A stretch of DNA of 52,300 nt from G020348185 sp964525045 (GTDB taxonomy: Bacteria > Nitrospirota > Nitrospiria > Nitrospirales > UBA8639): the NCBI GenBank assembly GCA_964525045.1, contig CAZGFD010000027.1, positions 1 through 52,300 of the forward strand, written 5' to 3'. The position numbers and the translations under genes were made by a program. Positions 41,125 through 49,358 of the stretch are shown in pieces. Numbering within the stretch: the first letter of the stretch is position 1; the number at the start of each line of letters is the position of its first letter. The notes under the pieces are model-generated. The model did no database searches. It was not told the origin of the DNA and worked only from the letters and a program-made list of their open reading frames with translations.

Positions 41125-41780
41125 GGAAACACATGCGCGGACTTGGGAGATGCCATTATCCATGGATGAGAACGCTTTCCCTGGTTGGCCTCATGGCTCT
41201 CACAGGATGCTTAAGCGGGCCGGCCCCCACCGATCAGTTTTATCAATTGGAATTGGCTGCACCTGAACGTCAATTTGATACCCCTCCGCTGAAGGGAACA
41301 CTCCAGGTCACCAGACCTGAGGCGAATGCGTTAACCAGGGAACGTCCACTCCTCTATCGCCAGGAGAGCGGATCACCTCAAGTTCATCGCCACGCGTATC
41401 ATCGATGGGTCGACTCCCCGACCCTCATGCTCCAGCAGGAAATGACCCGTTACCTGCGTGCGACTCATTTGGCGAACCAGGTTGTCACGCCAAAGTTTAG
41501 GGTGAAAGTGGACTACCTGCTTTCCTGTCAAATCTTGAAACTGGAGCGAATTCTCGACGGCTCCCCTAGTGTCGTCATGGAGTTGGAGTTAGGGGTGACC
41601 TCAATCCGGGATAATCAGACACTCATGTTGCGAACCTATCGCGAAGAACAATCAGCAAATGGCGATGGGATCGATGCATCCGTCAAGGCCTACAACCAGG
41701 CGCTATCTAACATTCTCGATCGTTTTTTGGCGGATTCATCAATGCTCGCTGGCAGGGATAAGGCGACAAAGGCACATTGA
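41121..41780 (+). CDS. PqiC-like transport-auxiliary lipoprotein
   Basis: This 219-residue protein has a lipoprotein signal with lipobox LTGC (Cys about residue 30). The auxiliary-lipoprotein domain opens FYQLELAAPE and contains LQVTRPEANALTRERPLLYR, HAYHRWVDSPTLMLQQEM and an ILDGSPSVVMELELGV strand. The PqiC/ABC-auxiliary family sits in the outer membrane and docks the MCE tube. Being encoded directly after mlaD with overlapping start and stop, it is the likely outer-membrane partner of this transporter in place of MlaA. Confidence 0.88.
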   Translation: MRKHMRGLGRCHYPWMRTLSLVGLMALTGCLSGPAPTDQFYQLELAAPERQFDTPPLKGTLQVTRPEANALTRERPLLYRQESGSPQVHRHAYHRWVDSPTLMLQQEMTRYLRATHLANQVVTPKFRVKVDYLLSCQILKLERILDGSPSVVMELELGVTSIRDNQTLMLRTYREEQSANGDGIDASVKAYNQALSNILDRFLADSSMLAGRDKATKAH

Positions 41781-41807
41781 ATTCAATTGATTTGAGAATA
41801 TTGACAC

Positions 41808-42233
41808 TCAGGGTCTTAACGCCTGAATGCGAGACTTGATGACTTCAGGACTGTGTATGCCTCGTAAGGTAAGAAGCTGTTGAGTACTAGAAGATCGAAT
41901 GAACAGGGTGCCGACATTGAAAAATTTCTCCAGCGGACCTTGTTTAATGAGAATTTCGGAAATATTGTGTAGGCCGAGCATTTGAATGTCACGCCCGGTA
42001 TAACCATTTCGAATGATCACCCGATGGGAGGTAAAAAGGTACTCTCCCCATCGTCGGATGGCAGCGACACAGACCAGCAAGGCAAGGGCGCCACCCAACC
42101 ATATCTCAGATCCGTTAAGCCCCACCCGTAAAAGAAACAACCCACGAAGAGCCGTCATCAGGCTAAAAAAGTACAACCAGCTAAAGTGGGCCCATGAAGG
42201 ATAAGCCCTCCAGCGAATAATCTCATCATTCAT
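41808..42233 (-). CDS. PH-domain (bPH2/YdbT-type) membrane protein
   Basis: This 141-residue protein starts at the ATG at 42233 behind GCGAGGG; an upstream TTG is less likely. There are two membrane segments (WLYFFSLMTALRGLFLL and WLGGALALLVCVAAI), followed by a bacterial PH-like domain containing LFTSHRVIIRNGYTGRDIQML and IKQGPLEKFFNVGTLFIRSS. Such domains are found in small membrane proteins of unknown role, some linked to envelope stress. It is convergent with the Mla operon with 27 bases between stops. Confidence 0.8.
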   Translation of the reverse strand: MNDEIIRWRAYPSWAHFSWLYFFSLMTALRGLFLLRVGLNGSEIWLGGALALLVCVAAIRRWGEYLFTSHRVIIRNGYTGRDIQMLGLHNISEILIKQGPLEKFFNVGTLFIRSSSTQQLLTLRGIHSPEVIKSRIQALRP

Positions 42234-42383
42234 TTTTCCCTCGCTCAAACGTGTTGTATCAAGGGGTAAAAGCTGATGAGGAAAGCAAAGGGTGCACGAA
42301 TCATAAAGAAACGGAATTTCGGTTCCGACTTCTAGTTTGGTGAGAAACCAAACGACGGCGAGTCAGGGATGGCGTAGGGTCAG

Positions 42384-42740
42384 CTATTTTCTACCAGACT
42401 CAGCAGCCTTATACGCCTTATCCTGAGCCTCCCAATCGTGCCTCAATCTCTCAGACATGGATTTGGTTCGTTCATCCCGCTGTGGTCGGGCATCATGATT
42501 TTTTACTGAGGCGACCGCGGCATCCGTCACCGCAGAAGAGGATTGCTGAGCAAACATCACGTGAAGAGTTTGGATATTGGCGGGCCTTTTCCGTTTTTCG
42601 CAGTACTCCTTTCCTGCTTGAGTTAAACTCTCATCTTTTTCCTCCACCAGAGCCGTCGTCCCCTCTGGCACTTCCCCTCCCTGAAATTCATACAATTTAC
42701 CAAAATCACCGACAGCATACCGCTTACTTTCACTAGCCAT
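42384..42740 (-). CDS. Small soluble protein of unknown function
   Basis: This 118-residue hydrophilic protein has no signal or membrane segment. It contains an N-terminal FGKLYEFQGGEVPEGTTALVEEKDESL segment and a charged, probably helical C-terminus (MSERLRHDWEAQDKAYKAAE). I do not recognise the family. The ATG follows GGGGAATAAAAC. A 7-bp hairpin (GTTTGGT/ACCAAAC, 42338-42356) beyond its stop could be a weak terminator. Confidence 0.6.
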   Translation of the reverse strand: MASESKRYAVGDFGKLYEFQGGEVPEGTTALVEEKDESLTQAGKEYCEKRKRPANIQTLHVMFAQQSSSAVTDAAVASVKNHDARPQRDERTKSMSERLRHDWEAQDKAYKAAESGRK

Positions 42741-42910
42741 GTTTTATTCCCCTCTCCATAAAAAAGATAAATCGGTTAGCTTTCTTCAAAAATGTTATTC
42801 AGAATTTTTAGTTGAAGAAACGCGCTAGTTTACACTCTTTCTTCTGAAATTTCTAATTTTGGAATCCCTCCACCCTTGGAGTAAACACCCCGGTTTGTAA
42901 TTCCAAATTC

Positions 42911-43882
42911 TTACCAGGCATAGGCTTCCGGAGCCGGCCCGCCAGGACCTGGAAAAATCTCATCTAACGCTTTAATATTACTCTCAGATATGGTGATTTC
43001 TCTTGCATGTATGGCCCCGGATAATTGGCCGGAGGTACGGGGTCCAATTATAACTGAGGTCACGGCCTTCTGATGTAGCAGCCAACTGAGGGCGACCACG
43101 GCCGGCTCTTCTTCTAATTTTCCACATAACCCTTCATAGGCTTCGAGTTGGCTTCGAAATTGTTCCACTTCTTTACGCAGTTCATCATCCGCTCGGCGGC
43201 CTTCCTTGGGTTGTTTCAATGCGCCTGCCAGTAACCCTCCCGCCAGTGGACTATAGGGAATTAATCCAATGCCGTAGGCTTCGCAGGCCGGGATCACTTC
43301 CAGTTCAATGGTTCGTTCATTCAGGTTATAGACACTCTGTTCGGATATCAAACCTAAAAAATTCCGACTTTTTGCAGTCTCCTGTGCCTGCGACAAATGC
43401 CATCCGGCAAAGTTGCTACTTCCAACGTACAACACCTTCCCCTCGCGACACAATTGTTCCATGGCTTGCCAAACTTCCTCCCACGGGGTTTGACGATCGA
43501 TATGATGCATTTGATAGAGATCGATATAATCGGTCTGCAATCGACGTAAACTTTCCTCACAAGCCCGCTTGATATGCAGGGCAGATAAACGGGAATGATT
43601 GGGCCAGTCTCCCATACGACCGAATACTTTTGTGGCCAGGACGACTTTCTCGCGCCGCCCTCCCCCCTGGGCGAACCAACGTCCGATAATTTGTTCCGTA
43701 ATCCCCTCCCCTGTCTCCCAACCATACACGTTCGCGGTATCAAAAAAATTAATCCCCAGATCCAATGATTGATCCATGATAGTAAAACTTTCAACCTCGG
43801 TCGTTTCTGGCCCAAAGTTCATCGTTCCCAAACACAAATCACTCACTTTTAACCCGGATCGACCGAGATGCACGTATTTCAT
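42911..43882 (-). CDS. Aldo/keto reductase
   Basis: This 323-residue AKR has the typical order: LCLGTMNFG, ILDQSLD-like helix (SFTIMDQSLDLGINFFDTANVYG) with catalytic Asp and Tyr, VVLATKVFG with catalytic Lys, YIDLYQMHHID with His, LYVGSSNFAGW, YSPLAGGLL, and a C-terminal VIIGPRTSGQLSGA cofactor segment. It is closest in layout to the Kv-beta/YajO-type group. It should reduce carbonyl compounds with NADPH; substrate unknown. It shares a divergent 180-base control region with the alcohol dehydrogenase gene, suggesting a joint detoxification role. Confidence 0.92.
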   Translation of the reverse strand: MKYVHLGRSGLKVSDLCLGTMNFGPETTEVESFTIMDQSLDLGINFFDTANVYGWETGEGITEQIIGRWFAQGGGRREKVVLATKVFGRMGDWPNHSRLSALHIKRACEESLRRLQTDYIDLYQMHHIDRQTPWEEVWQAMEQLCREGKVLYVGSSNFAGWHLSQAQETAKSRNFLGLISEQSVYNLNERTIELEVIPACEAYGIGLIPYSPLAGGLLAGALKQPKEGRRADDELRKEVEQFRSQLEAYEGLCGKLEEEPAVVALSWLLHQKAVTSVIIGPRTSGQLSGAIHAREITISESNIKALDEIFPGPGGPAPEAYAW

Positions 43883-44065
43883 ATCTGAACTCCCCTTTGA
43901 TGTTTTTAACGACCGGACATGGATGTGGTCGCCTAAATGGAATACCGTACTTTTCTGCCATACCTTGAACGACGGAAAAGTTTTGAGTTATGTCATTATC
44001 ACATAGGATCCCATAAAGACGTAAGTCTTTTGAACATCTCACCACCTTCTTTGAGGAGAAATACC
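43883..44065. promoter_or_regulatory. Shared divergent control region of two reductases
   Basis: The aldo/keto reductase and alcohol dehydrogenase genes read outward from this 183-base spacer, so their promoters overlap here. GAGGAGAA at 44053-44060 is the dehydrogenase ribosome binding site. No operator palindrome is obvious. Confidence 0.4.
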
Positions 44066-45109
44066 ATGCTACCGACAAAAGGCTATGCCGCCATGGAAGC
44101 CGGTGCGAAACTTCAACCCCTATCTTTTCAAAGGCGGACGGTGGGGCCGAAAGATGTTCTCCTTCACATCCAATACTGCGGCATTTGCCATTCCGACATC
44201 CATCAAGCACGTGACGAGTGGGGAGGAGCCATCTTTCCGATGGTCCCTGGCCATGAGATTGTGGGTACGGCCGTTCAAGTGGGTTCGGACGTGACTTCCG
44301 TCCGAGAAAGCGATACGGTCGGTGTCGGGTGTTTTGTCGATTCCTGTCGCACCTGCGATGCCTGCAAACAGGATTTGGAACAATACTGCGAAGAAGGCAT
44401 GATTCTCACTTACAATGGCCTTGATAAAAAGGGAGAACCGACCCATGGCGGGTACTCCCAGCAAATTGTGGTAGACGAACAATACCTTCTGCGAATCCCC
44501 CAAAACCTCCCACCTCAGGGAGCGGCCCCTCTCCTCTGCGCCGGGATTACGGTCTATTCCCCGTTTCGCCATTGGAAGGTTGGCAAGGGGCACAAACTGG
44601 CGGTGGTCGGCCTCGGCGGGTTAGGACATATGGGAGTGAAAATCGGGCAGGCGCTGGGTGCGGAGGTGACCGTCCTCAGTCACTCGGCTTACAAAAAAAG
44701 TGAGGCTCACCGCTTGGGAGCGTCTGACTTTGTCCTGTCGTCCGAAGAGGGAATCTTTTCCCGGCTGGCAAACCGGTTCGATTTTATCCTGGACACCGTC
44801 TCCGCCCCTCACACGGCCGACGATCACCTGGGAATGCTCAAAACAGACGGCACACTCATTCTCGTCGGCGCGCCCAACATCCCGACAACCGTTGGGGCTT
44901 TTTCCCTTATCGGAAAGAGGCGTCGAATGGTCGGCTCACTCATTGGCGGTATCAAGGAGACCCAAGAAATGCTGGATTTCTGTTCCGAACACGGAATCAC
45001 CTCCGACGTGGAGGTCATCAAAATTCAGCAGGTCAATGAGGCGTATGAACGAGTGATTAATGGAGACGTACGTTTTCGATTTGTGATCGACCTGAAGTCC
45101 TTAAGGTAA
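44066..45109 (+). CDS. Zinc-dependent NADP alcohol/aldehyde dehydrogenase (YahK/CAD-like)
   Basis: From the ATG at 44066 with GAGGAGAA upstream this is a 347-residue medium-chain dehydrogenase. It has catalytic zinc residues in CGICHSDIHQ and GHE (VPGHEIVG), structural zinc cysteines in DSCRTCDACKQDLEQYC, and the Rossmann motif VGLGGLGHMGVK. The layout is that of cinnamyl-alcohol-dehydrogenase/YahK-type aldehyde reductases, which are usually NADPH-specific. The frame is open 129 bases upstream but that part lies in the shared promoter region. The likely role is aldehyde reduction. Confidence 0.92.
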   Translation: MLPTKGYAAMEAGAKLQPLSFQRRTVGPKDVLLHIQYCGICHSDIHQARDEWGGAIFPMVPGHEIVGTAVQVGSDVTSVRESDTVGVGCFVDSCRTCDACKQDLEQYCEEGMILTYNGLDKKGEPTHGGYSQQIVVDEQYLLRIPQNLPPQGAAPLLCAGITVYSPFRHWKVGKGHKLAVVGLGGLGHMGVKIGQALGAEVTVLSHSAYKKSEAHRLGASDFVLSSEEGIFSRLANRFDFILDTVSAPHTADDHLGMLKTDGTLILVGAPNIPTTVGAFSLIGKRRRMVGSLIGGIKETQEMLDFCSEHGITSDVEVIKIQQVNEAYERVINGDVRFRFVIDLKSLR

Positions 45110-45125
45110 GAATCCGAGCGGCGGG

Positions 45126-45440
45126 TTAGGAAGGCGGCAAGACCGGGCCGGCCCATTGGCCCTGCACTCGCTGCACATCGACCAGATAATGCGGAGGGCC
45201 GAGATCAGCCATCAGTTTCGTATCGATCCGTCCGTTATCCACAAAAATGAGCCGAGGGTCGGCAACGCCTGGCGGTTTCAGCCAATACCAACCCGGACAG
45301 GAAGGCTGACTCTCAGTCCAAATCGGGACAATACGACGAAGCTCGCGCTCCAAAAGGGAATGCACTTTTTCGACGTCATGCGTTCCCAGCAACGACCGAA
45401 GTGCCTGATAAAGCGCCTCAGCATGCGCTCTCAAACCCAT
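45126..45440 (-). CDS. Small soluble protein of unknown function
   Basis: This 104-residue protein has a helical N-terminal half (HAEALYQALRSLLG, VHSLLERELRRIV) and a beta-rich C-terminal half with CPGWYWLKPPG, RLIFVDNGRID and QWAGPVLPPS. The WYW...P and W-G-P pattern resembles small domains that pack short beta sheets, but I cannot name the family. It is convergent with the dehydrogenase gene. CTGGGAGGGAAG precedes the ATG. Confidence 0.6.
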   Translation of the reverse strand: MGLRAHAEALYQALRSLLGTHDVEKVHSLLERELRRIVPIWTESQPSCPGWYWLKPPGVADPRLIFVDNGRIDTKLMADLGPPHYLVDVQRVQGQWAGPVLPPS

Positions 45441-45465
45441 AGAAACACTTCCCTCCCAGGGATTT

Positions 45466-45497
45466 TTTAACCCGAAACCCGAAACTCGAAACGGTTT
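45466..45497. repeat. GAAAC-type direct repeat
   Basis: CCCGAAACCCGAAACTCGAAACGG contains the unit CGAAAC three times at short intervals. It resembles the repeat before alr and lies between two minus-strand genes. No coding frame. Confidence 0.45.
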
Positions 45498-45527
45498 TCA
45501 TTCGGCCTTCTTCAACATTCTGCCCGA

Positions 45528-45893
45528 TTATTCCGGGTCACGATGGACATTATCCGGCGAAAATGCAGGAATACAAATTGCCACATACTCCGCCCCGTCT
45601 CCTTCCGGGCTACTGTACCGCACCCACTCCCCCGGTTGACAAATAACCGCTTGACCGGCCCGGACCTCAATTTCCCCCTCCTCGTGTTCTACCTTAAGCA
45701 TTCCTTTCAGAACAATGGTGGTCTCAGTAAATTCGGGTCGTTGCCCAGGTTCCACCCAACCTTGGGGGGACACCATTCGCGCAACACTCACACCCTCATT
45801 TTTAGTCGCCACCCTACCCGCATACTCTTCGATTCGCTTAGGCTTATTCCCGGCCGCCGTAATCACACAGGGTTGCTCAATCAATTGTGGCAT
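45528..45893 (-). CDS. Cupin-domain protein
   Basis: This 121-residue single-domain cupin has RMVSPQGWVEPGQRPEFTETTIVLKGMLKVEHEEGEIEVRAGQAVI spread over residues 39-85 and PGEWVRYSSPEGDGAEYVAIC in the second half. The usual two-histidine cupin metal site is largely replaced (Glu and Thr in the first motif), so metal binding is uncertain. Small cupins may be sugar or amino-acid binding, or enzymes such as isomerases. The start is ATG at 45893 with GAGGAA upstream. Function unknown. Confidence 0.8.
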   Translation of the reverse strand: MPQLIEQPCVITAAGNKPKRIEEYAGRVATKNEGVSVARMVSPQGWVEPGQRPEFTETTIVLKGMLKVEHEEGEIEVRAGQAVICQPGEWVRYSSPEGDGAEYVAICIPAFSPDNVHRDPE

Positions 45894-46088
45894 TCAACAT
45901 TCCTCCATTAAATCTTTAACATTAAAAAATGCCCGTTTTGTTAAGACTTCTCCGGACGATTGGCGAACATTTCATAGGACTCTTGAAAAATTTTGTCAAC
46001 TTCCTGACACTGGGATGGGGATGATAAATTGAAATAGACATGTTGCCAGTTTCTGGGTGAAAACTCACATTTCAAATCTGCCGGGTCT

Positions 46089-46751
46089 TCAATAGCCTTC
46101 CCGTTTTACCCAATAGTTCGCCAATTCGATTCGTTCCCTCATGCAGCGCCTCCCCAACAGTCGATAGTGTGAGACTGAATCTGTCACAGCAACTAGGTTA
46201 CGTTGTTGGCACAATTGTATAGTATAAATGAGCGATACAGAAGTTTTTATTAGGGCAAATCCATACTCAAACTGAGGGCTGTCCTCAGGGGTTAAGGTTT
46301 TACGACTCAGGGTTTGAACGTTTTCTACCCGATACGGTCTATCTATCCAATCCGATTTTGCAAACGCTTGAATGAACGGAGATTCTCGATTGTCATAATT
46401 CGGGCCTTGTGGTATTTGAGAATCGTGAAATAACCCTCGTTGAAACCGATAGTCACTTACTAAGAACTCATGAAAACTCTTTCGCCAAAGAGTATCCTGT
46501 AAATCCTGATCAACGGAGGCAATAAGTTCTGCGCTCATCGAACCACTGACGTTGTGACCCTGCACAATGCGACCGGCTTTTAGAATCTCTGGATAGGAAT
46601 CCCCCATGCGATCAGGAAAGGCGGTTGTCCCCACAAAAGGAGTGAGTTGAAGGGCCATAAAATCACGGAAATGAACCTGCTCAAAATCCGCTAATACACG
46701 ATGAAGTGTCTTTTCATGACACAAATGAAACGGGTAATACAGCGCATTCAT
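46089..46751 (-). CDS. Uncharacterised 220-residue soluble protein
   Basis: From the ATG at 46751 (a TTG at 46766 would add five residues) the protein begins MNALYYPFHLCHEKTLHRVL. It contains VHFRDFMALQLTPFVGT, FPDRMGDSYPEILKAGRIVQGH and a mostly helical second half with DYRFQRGLFHDSQIPQGP and TSVSLIYTIQLCQQRNL. No signal or transmembrane segment is seen. I do not recognise the family. Several Trp, Tyr, His and Asp residues in the N-terminal motif are of the kind conserved in enzymes, but no catalytic pattern is diagnostic. It stands alone between two noncoding stretches. Confidence 0.65.
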   Translation of the reverse strand: MNALYYPFHLCHEKTLHRVLADFEQVHFRDFMALQLTPFVGTTAFPDRMGDSYPEILKAGRIVQGHNVSGSMSAELIASVDQDLQDTLWRKSFHEFLVSDYRFQRGLFHDSQIPQGPNYDNRESPFIQAFAKSDWIDRPYRVENVQTLSRKTLTPEDSPQFEYGFALIKTSVSLIYTIQLCQQRNLVAVTDSVSHYRLLGRRCMRERIELANYWVKREGY

Positions 46752-46766
46752 CCTTGGAGCAACCAA

Positions 46767-47214
46767 ATGCCTTAAATTAAACTAAAGCTTTAATATACCG
46801 CAAAGCCGCACGTTTGAAGCTCTTGGTTATTCGCACAATACCTTTTCAATTGGAACAGCGATTCCTTGTGGCAATGGCCGAATGAAACGTTGTCTCACCG
46901 GCCCTTCCTGTTGACAAGGGCTCCTACGACAAAGAGCCATTATTTTTTCCACGAGTTTTTCATTTCCATGAGGATATTTAGATTATTCCTATAGTAAGAC
47001 AGTTAAGATAAAATGCTAAAGGTCATCCCTGCAAGTAAAGTTCCTCGATTGCATCACAAGGGTACATTCCCTGGCTTTTTTGGCTTTACACTCAATCGCG
47101 ACATTCTTTTATTGGGTGATACTTTAAAATCCATGCCGCAAGATCTGTTGAAAGCTTGCACAGACAGGATCGTCAACAAAACAACATGAATTAATTCGTA
47201 GAAAGGAGATTCGA
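46767..47214. other. Intergenic region upstream of the SEC-C gene
   Basis: About 450 bases without a credible open frame. AAAGGAG at 47201-47207 is the ribosome binding site of the downstream gene. No hairpin or repeat stands out. Confidence 0.4.
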
Positions 47215-47703
47215 ATGCAGTGTCCGTGTCAAAGTGGCCAGAAGTATGAGCGTTGTTGTGGGCCCTTCATAAACCGGGAAAAACAGGCAGAGACCGCGGA
47301 ACAACTCATGCGCGCGAGGTACACCGCCCATTCCCAGGTTGAAATGGATTTTATTGAAAACACTCACGACCCCAAGACCAAAAAACATTTGGACATGAAG
47401 GATAGCCGCGAATGGGCTGAGACGACCACGTGGACAGGATTGGAGATCATCGAAACCAAACAGGGTGGACCTGATGATGAGATAGGGATGGTTGAATTCA
47501 AAGCTTCATTTGAAACGAAAGATGGCCTTCAAGAGCACCATGAGATTGGTCATTTTCGCAAACAGGATGGGGTGTGGTTTTATTCCGACAGTACTCATCC
47601 GAAGGCTCAAACTGTTAAGCGGGGCGAACCCAAAGTCGGGCGAAATGACCCCTGTCCCTGCGGGAGCGGTAAGAAGTATAAAAAATGTTGCGGAGCTGCT
47701 TAA
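47215..47703 (+). CDS. YchJ-like protein with two SEC-C zinc motifs
   Basis: This 162-residue protein has an N-terminal SEC-C motif (CPCQSGQKYERCCGP, 3-17), a central YchJ-type NTF2-like domain (AEQLMRARYTAHSQVEMDFIENTHDP through HEIGHFRKQDGVWFY) and a second SEC-C at the C-terminus (GRNDPCPCGSGKKYKKCCG, 142-160). SEC-C motifs bind zinc and, in SecA, contact SecB or the ribosome. YchJ-type proteins are widespread and uncharacterised. The ATG has AAAGGAGATTCG upstream. A hairpin follows the stop. Confidence 0.93.
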   Translation: MQCPCQSGQKYERCCGPFINREKQAETAEQLMRARYTAHSQVEMDFIENTHDPKTKKHLDMKDSREWAETTTWTGLEIIETKQGGPDDEIGMVEFKASFETKDGLQEHHEIGHFRKQDGVWFYSDSTHPKAQTVKRGEPKVGRNDPCPCGSGKKYKKCCGAA

Positions 47704-47707
47704 AATG

Positions 47708-47740
47708 ACGAGGCCAGGAGGGAGATCCCCCCGGCCTCGT
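47708..47740 (+). terminator. Hairpin after the SEC-C gene
   Basis: ACGAGGCC and GGCCTCGT pair perfectly around a G- and C-rich interior, starting four bases after the stop codon. A T-run is missing, so it may act as a bidirectional or Rho-assisted terminator. Confidence 0.5.
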
Positions 47741-47846
47741 ATTCAACATACTCTGGGTCCTCAACCGGGGTTATATTTCAGGGGGATAGGCATCTTTCAC
47801 GTTTCCCACTGAGGAAAAAATATTTTCGGGAATGGTGAATATTGTT

Positions 47847-48335
47847 TTACCGATAGCCATGCTTTTTCTTGGCTTCATGGACCTTCCCGTGAAGGGATTT
47901 TTTGAGCAGGTTCATGTCAAACGAGACCCGGTGTTCCGGTGTCAGCATGTTTCGCAAGGCGATTTTATAGGCATATTTCTTCTGCATTTTCTGCTTTTTT
48001 AACGCCAGAATCTCATCAATCTTCTTGTCAATGGCGCTTTGGTCCGGGCTGTCTTCTGTCACCAAGGTGACCAGCTCCACTTTTTTGACCTTTATTTGCG
48101 CCTTGATGAGACTTTTGACTTTCTTATACTCCAGACGCATCTTTGCGGCTTTGGCCTTTTGCTCGTCCGTGAGGGATTTCATCCAGCAGGCTCCCCCGTC
48201 CCCCTCTTTTTTAGATCCCATGTTCCCATGTGGCGCTTTATCCTCATGCATTCCCCCCATTTGAGCCAACGCGGGGGTATTGAAGGCCAATATTACCAGT
48301 GAGAAGACCAGAAGCAGTGTCCGTGATTTTTTCAT
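47847..48335 (-). CDS. Spy/CpxP-like periplasmic protein
   Basis: The ATG at 48335 with AGGGAGG upstream gives 162 residues; the frame extends further upstream but lacks a signal at that end. A signal peptide (residues 1-26, cleavage near ALAQM) is followed by a Gly/His/Met-rich stretch (GGMHEDKAPHGNMG). A helical domain then has the LTxEQ-type motif (SLTDEQKAKAAKM), a lysine-rich helix pair and MLTPEHRVSFD. This matches the Spy/CpxP/zinc-resistance group of small helical chaperones. The His/Met stretch might bind copper or zinc. Confidence 0.8.
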   Translation of the reverse strand: MKKSRTLLLVFSLVILAFNTPALAQMGGMHEDKAPHGNMGSKKEGDGGACWMKSLTDEQKAKAAKMRLEYKKVKSLIKAQIKVKKVELVTLVTEDSPDQSAIDKKIDEILALKKQKMQKKYAYKIALRNMLTPEHRVSFDMNLLKKSLHGKVHEAKKKHGYR

Positions 48336-48526
48336 AAGAAACCTCCCTGATGTTGTGGTGATTAATAATTTAGGCGTAGCCGACATCTTTTGAAAAGGTG
48401 TCACCGGCCTTTGTGTTTTTAGGAGTTCAATCCAGAATGAAAAATAAGGATCCATATCCGAATTTTTTCATCCTGGGTTTTCTGGGTACCTCAACTTTTT
48501 GCAAATGGGATAATTGCGATCATTGG

Positions 48527-49147
48527 TTATCGACGTTCTCCGTGCGTGGCGCCTTCTCGGGCAAACGCAATGTTCTGCAAAAGACCCTGGGACCGTGCGA
48601 GTTTAAACGTCACCGGTGAAAGGGAATCCGGAGACAGCTTTTCCCACGAAGGGTGGAGGGTCACCGGAAGGCTGGGGAGGGACTTCGATGGGTGAGAATA
48701 CAGCTCCTGGCAATGTTTCAAGATTTCCAAAAGGAAGGACAGGCCACGCCAGGCTAACCGATGGACAAGGTGATACCGGAAAACCCCCGATCGATCGAAG
48801 ATGAAACTCTGGCACTGGTTTCCCGATGGGGGCCCGGATAACCCCAACCACCCTGGTATCCGTTGTAACGGATCTGTGAGGAGGGGAATATTGAGGACCC
48901 TGACTTTGGGCAAATGCGAGACAGGAACCGGGTTCGCAAAGGGCAACATACCCAAAAGCGCGGTTCTCTCATTTTGGATATGCCGATGATATTGATTGAG
49001 AATCACCGCCTCGCAAAAGTCAAGCGGGGGCAGGCAACAGAGTATGCCCCAGCGTCCCTTCAGGCTGGTAAAATCAAAAATTTTCATCTCCCCTTTCACT
49101 AAAGCGGGAACCTGGATTTGCGGGAGGATAGAATGGCCAATTTTCAT
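48527..49147 (-). CDS. Redoxin-like protein (AhpC/TSA fold)
   Basis: This 206-residue protein resembles peroxiredoxins. The block KIFDFTSLKGRWGILCCLPPLDFCEAVILNQYH corresponds to the strand and helix around the peroxidatic site, where PxxxTxxC is replaced by PPLDFCEA (Cys present, Thr missing). Later FDRSGVFRYHLVHRLAWRG matches the segment after the active site, and the C-terminus is unusually basic. The missing Thr would weaken normal peroxidase activity. It may be a divergent or inactive peroxiredoxin. The ATG has GGAGAA upstream. Confidence 0.7.
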   Translation of the reverse strand: MKIGHSILPQIQVPALVKGEMKIFDFTSLKGRWGILCCLPPLDFCEAVILNQYHRHIQNERTALLGMLPFANPVPVSHLPKVRVLNIPLLTDPLQRIPGWLGLSGPPSGNQCQSFIFDRSGVFRYHLVHRLAWRGLSFLLEILKHCQELYSHPSKSLPSLPVTLHPSWEKLSPDSLSPVTFKLARSQGLLQNIAFAREGATHGERR

Positions 49148-49358
49148 AAGTATGTTCTCCTTCCTGGGAGGTTGGGATCATAAAAAAAGTGAAGGGACGT
49201 ACCACAGGAGGATGCGTGGCGAAGCGTCCCTCCCAATTAAGCGAGGAAAATCCTCGTCCTGAAACGGTTTTAGGTAGTAAAAGATTGAGACCAGGAAACC
49301 ATTTTGCTCATTCCATTTTCTTTTCCTATTTATCACCCGGTATCGAGTAGTGAGGGGG

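Noticed and set aside
43937..44065. Upstream extension of the alcohol dehydrogenase
   Set aside because: It lies in the shared promoter region; the ATG at 44066 has GAGGAGAA and matches the family N-terminus.
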